From NCBI RefSeq assembly GCF_002873335.1, contig NZ_MCUW01000025.1, forward strand, positions 1,998 to 65,265: a stretch of DNA of 63,268 nucleotides. The letters are read 5' to 3'. This document shows, one piece after another, positions 63,096 through 63,268 of this stretch; the first letter of the stretch is position 1, and each line of letters opens with the position of its first letter. A program made the translations under genes and the position numbers. Under the pieces are notes generated by a model. That model worked only from the letters and a program-made list of their open reading frames with translations, did no database searches and was not told the origin of the DNA. This DNA is from Vibrio sp. 10N.286.49.B1. GTDB lineage: Bacteria > Pseudomonadota > Gammaproteobacteria > Enterobacterales > Vibrionaceae.

Positions 63096-63268
63096 TCAAT
63101 TTACCCCGATTGATGAAAACGAAAAGCCGAAGCATATGAGCGATAGCAAAACGACGTGCACGTGTGTAAGACAGTGCGTTCGTGATGCCTTCGCCAGTTG
63201 GACCAGCGATTGTGAACGTTGAAGTACCTTCAGCGTTGTAACCTACACCAGATAGTGTTGGGCCGTTG
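62942..63268. repeat. 132-bp perfect inverted repeat at the window end
   Basis: 62942-63073 (3' end of the aldehyde dehydrogenase gene) recurs as an exact reverse complement at 63137-63268, with a 63-bp spacer (63074-63136). The copy runs to the very last base of the window and carries no changes. Confidence 0.95.

Overview
The window looks like a Vibrionaceae chromosome (Vibrio or Photobacterium type; I cannot fix the species). It carries the six-gene rsx/rnf operon followed by nth, a luxO-luxU quorum-sensing relay directly downstream of uvrB, yvcK divergent from a riboswitch-led moaABCDE operon, and a nitrate assimilation cluster. Base composition is moderate, and the bifunctional genes, tRNA-Asn and terminators are typical gammaproteobacterial. 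The window seems to be a whole contig: its right end folds back on itself as a 132-bp perfect inverted copy of the last gene, which may be an assembly artefact.

Layout. 1-9.2 kb: metallophosphoesterase, a frame-broken grxB, an MDR-type oxidoreductase, and a LysR-centred cluster. That cluster has three copies of a 96-aa ABM-family monooxygenase, two paralogues of a glycine-betaine-type substrate-binding protein that lack signal peptides, a secreted Yellow/royal-jelly-type protein and a TauE-type permease. Three promoters in this cluster share one operator/promoter architecture with identical spacing, so it is probably one LysR regulon of unknown purpose. 9.4-11 kb: radical SAM protein and DUF1349 protein. 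About 11-21.35 kb: a mobile island inserted downstream of nth. It holds three tyrosine recombinases plus a small HTH/coiled-coil protein, a separate operon of serine recombinase, small HTH/coiled-coil protein and RecD2-like helicase, and an SOS-boxed divergent module with a PIN/NYN-like protein. The island has several unusual repeat hubs. 21.4-28.5 kb: nth and rsxEGDCBA, with a strongly expanded 42-residue repeat array in RsxC. 28.7-37.3 kb: tRNA-Asn, uvrB, luxOU, yvcK, Moco riboswitch and moaABCDE. 37.4-39.1 kb: HAD phosphatase and GH16 glycanase.

39.7-51.1 kb: nitrate assimilation. A TrpD2/YbiB-like protein and nasA lie on one side; cobA-nirB-nirD-narK and a PP2C phosphatase/Ser-Thr kinase fusion lie on the other. 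Oppositely facing sigma-54 promoters flank NtrC-like sites in the nasA/cobA gap. Molybdenum cofactor (moa) serves NasA, and siroheme (CobA) serves NirB, so the two loci are functionally linked.

51.6-57 kb: CBS protein, MATE exporter, zntA behind a MerR-type (ZntR-like) promoter, and uridine phosphorylase. 57.3-63.1 kb: a fold-III PLP decarboxylase, then a highly codon-biased operon of phosphate butyryltransferase-like enzyme, butyrate kinase-like enzyme and CoA-acylating aldehyde dehydrogenase, which together would interconvert acyl-CoA, acyl phosphate, acid and aldehyde with ATP yield.

The best candidates for undescribed biology are (i) the LysR/ABM/leaderless binding protein regulon and (ii) the recombinase-rich island with its helicase operon and SOS-controlled PIN-like module.
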